From assembly GCF_900101615.1 (NCBI RefSeq), contig NZ_FMZX01000006.1, positions 145,600-209,599 on the forward strand: a stretch of DNA of 64,000 nt. Reading direction: 5' to 3'. Positions 62,685-64,000 of this stretch are shown here, piece after piece. This DNA comes from Belnapia rosea. GTDB taxonomy: Bacteria; Pseudomonadota; Alphaproteobacteria; Acetobacterales; Acetobacteraceae. Every line of letters begins with the position of its first letter. Position 1 is the first letter of the stretch. The position numbers were made by a program, and so were the translations under genes. The notes under the pieces were generated by a model that saw only the letters and a list, made by a program, of their open reading frames with translations, was not told where the DNA came from and made no database searches.

Positions 62685-63190
62685 TCAGGTCGCGGCGGGC
62701 GCTCCGTCCTGCCTCTCGCCGCAGGGCACGACGATCAACGAGCCGTCAGGCAGGGGCCGCTGCAGCTCGAGGGCGTCCTTCGCTGGCGCCCTCAGCCACG
62801 GCTCGATCTCCTCCAGCATGGTCAGGATAACCGGCATGGCCTTGGGATGCACGACACCGACCCTGGGATTCGGCTCGGCGGTCAGGAAGGCGAACAGGCC
62901 GGCGGTGGCTTCGCCATCCTTGATCTTCCGGATAAAGGTCCAGCGCGTCCAGATACCGGCAGCCACCGCGAGCGGATGGTCTCGCCCAGGGCGAACCTTA
63001 TCGGCGGGACCCAGCACCCGGCTCACCCAATTGCCCTCCTGGCGGAGGACAAGATGGATGATTGGCACCTCGGCAAGCTCCACCTGCCGCTCGACCCAGC
63101 CCCCGGCGCCACAGAATCCCGGGCTGCGATATCGGTGTAGATCACCAGCTCGCCGATGCCATGCTCATCCTCGACGGTCATGAACACCAT
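62685..63190 (-). pseudogene. Chimeric remnant: dnaE2 C-terminus fused to a truncated SRAP (YedK/HMCES) gene
   Basis: From ATG 63190 the frame reads MVFMTVEDEHGIGELVIYTD, then IAARD, the start of the C-terminal OB region of error-prone polymerase DnaE2. After a short deletion and frameshift (63096-63115) the next segment VERQVELAEVPIIHLVLRQ, then GPADKVRPGRDHP, again matches the DnaE2 tail. The same open frame (63083-62685) then switches near 62972 to SRAP protein sequence (LAVAAGIWTRWTFIRKIKDG, VHPKAMPVILTMLEE, LELQRPLPDGSL). The SRAP catalytic Cys2 and N-terminal half are missing, so activity is unlikely. Two deletions explain the mosaic. dinB follows. Confidence 0.7.
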
Positions 63191-63378
63191 CCTTTTGCCT
63201 GCCGAGACAGCGGCTCGCCTGACTGCGTTGCGCGCAGGCCGTTGTAACTACTTCAGCCACGAACCAGCGGCACAACCACTCTGTTCTTTCGGCCGCTGCT
63301 GGCCGAGCCAAACACCGCTGAGTCAGGACCGAGTTCCGGCAGGGATATTCGTGGAGGCGCATGAGATGTGCGTTGTTG

Positions 63379-63561
63379 CTATGAGTTCAATTTCAAGTCC
63401 CTGTGTTTGGGCTTGAGTATGCGGTTGGCGTCGGTTGCGCCTCCCCCAGCAATGATGATGGAGAGGCCCACGAACGCTCCACCTATTCGATCGAAGATAA
63501 TTCCCAATACGCTTAACAGCAGGCCAAGCAAGAGAATTGGAACCGCCAAGATTTTCCTCAT
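63379..63561 (-). CDS. Small membrane protein of unknown function
   Basis: The 60-aa protein starts MRKILAVPILLLGLLLSVLG and has a second hydrophobic segment (IGGAFVGLSIIIAGGGA), then a polar tail (ANRILKPKHRDLKLNS). It would be a two-helix membrane hairpin. GC content is lower than average. Its ATG overlaps the stop of the next-upstream ORF as ATGA, so it is co-translated with that partial gene. No family recognised. Confidence 0.55.
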   Translation of the reverse strand: MRKILAVPILLLGLLLSVLGIIFDRIGGAFVGLSIIIAGGGATDANRILKPKHRDLKLNS

Positions 63562-64000
63562 TGATTAAGCGTCTTCATGGCCCGTGTACTCCTACTTGCC
63601 TCAGCTAATTGTGCGACCACGCTATCTTCGCCCAGGCGCGTAGAGCGGCCCCGCACATGGATAGCGGAAGGGTCTGCCCCACTGGCGGTGATGCGGATAG
63701 GGCATCCGTCCGTGTCGAGGCCGGAGAGGAGGCACAAGGCGCTGATTCGCCCCGCGGCATAGGTCGCAGGCATTCCTTCGAATTCGGACGGCACCAGACA
63801 CCGCGCCGTTGCCCCCTTGGCAGAGTAACGCAGCACCGGTCCGGCGAGGCCGGCTGCAGCATCCGTTGTTTCGTTCGCGGTAACGCTCCCGGCCCCGACC
63901 TTGGCAGCTAGGGTCTGTGACCGGACTGTCTGACTAACCGATCTGGCTCCGATCTGGTCTCTGGCCGCGCCACCTTGGAAGGTCTTGAGGCTTTCAAGGA
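63558..64000 (-). CDS. Unknown protein, 5' end beyond the right edge
   Basis: The frame ending with TGA at 63558-63560 stays open to the window edge, at least 146 residues, so the start lies outside; an in-frame GTG at 63836 is inside the coding part and is less likely to be the start. The visible C-terminal part contains VLRYSAKGATARCLVPSEF, AAGRISALCLLSGLDTDGCP and SAIHVRGRSTRLGEDSVVAQL. I do not recognise a domain. Low Lys content and ordinary GC suggest it is native coding sequence. It is translationally coupled to the downstream 60-aa membrane protein. Confidence 0.5.
   Translation of the reverse strand, partial: LESLKTFQGGAARDQIGARSVSQTVRSQTLAAKVGAGSVTANETTDAAAGLAGPVLRYSAKGATARCLVPSEFEGMPATYAAGRISALCLLSGLDTDGCPIRITASGADPSAIHVRGRSTRLGEDSVVAQLAEASRSTRAMKTLNQ

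Overview
The window looks like a high-GC alphaproteobacterial chromosome segment, most likely from the Acetobacteraceae (Roseomonas-like). Three things suggest this: very GC-rich third positions, alphaproteobacterial signatures (an RpoH with an intact RpoH box, a DUF6476 gene beside rluD, HisZ), and Bug/TctC-type binding proteins. No rRNA, CRISPR array, plasmid origin or intact insertion sequence was seen. Coordinates are from reading the sequence; family names come from motif recognition without database searches.

Region by region. 1-8 kb: a partial F420/LLM oxidoreductase, prfC, a lipase-fold hydrolase, a DUF4242 gene, then a leftward run of two VOC genes, hisZ, purA and a CdiI-like immunity gene. 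8-19 kb: a DNA-repair district. The four genes of the ligase-associated repair cassette (ligase, exonuclease, Lhr-type helicase, PdeM) are split into two divergent pairs with a PAS/HisKA_2 kinase gene between them, followed by a fasciclin protein, a photolyase and a phosphatase. 19-22 kb: rpoH, rluD, DUF6476, DUF2256 and tRNA-Glu(CTC). 22-25 kb: an MFS permease and a CBS-BON protein after the tRNA. 25-29 kb: a tightly coupled leftward operon (72-aa protein, DszC/SfnC-like flavoprotein, 36-aa membrane peptide, TctC binding protein, LLM monooxygenase), probably for organosulfur use. 29-38.6 kb: a Tat-exported hydrolase, a TetR gene with a frameshifted MFS gene, the pqiABC lipid-transport operon, a DUF1349 protein and an M29 aminopeptidase.

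39-48 kb: a carboxylic-acid catabolic cluster with an IclR regulator, SDR, two related acyl-CoA synthetases, an orphan ABC binding protein, a second SDR and a crotonase. 48-51.8 kb: HAD phosphatase, GH13 alpha-glucosidase and an amidase that ends early. 52-57 kb: a transposase remnant, the divergent bdcR/bdcA pair, an OprB porin, and a TetR gene with a palindromic operator, leaderless start and two small membrane proteins. 57-59 kb: the arsR-arsC-acr3 arsenic operon. 59-64 kb: a degraded Bug gene, an alpha/beta hydrolase, dinB, a fused remnant of dnaE2 and SRAP genes, and two coupled unknown genes, one running off the right edge.

The right-hand 13 kb is clearly more decayed than the left. It holds a transposase tail, a Bug pseudogene, a dnaE2/SRAP chimera and a possible Rossmann-gene stub, which fits repeated small deletions in an accessory region.
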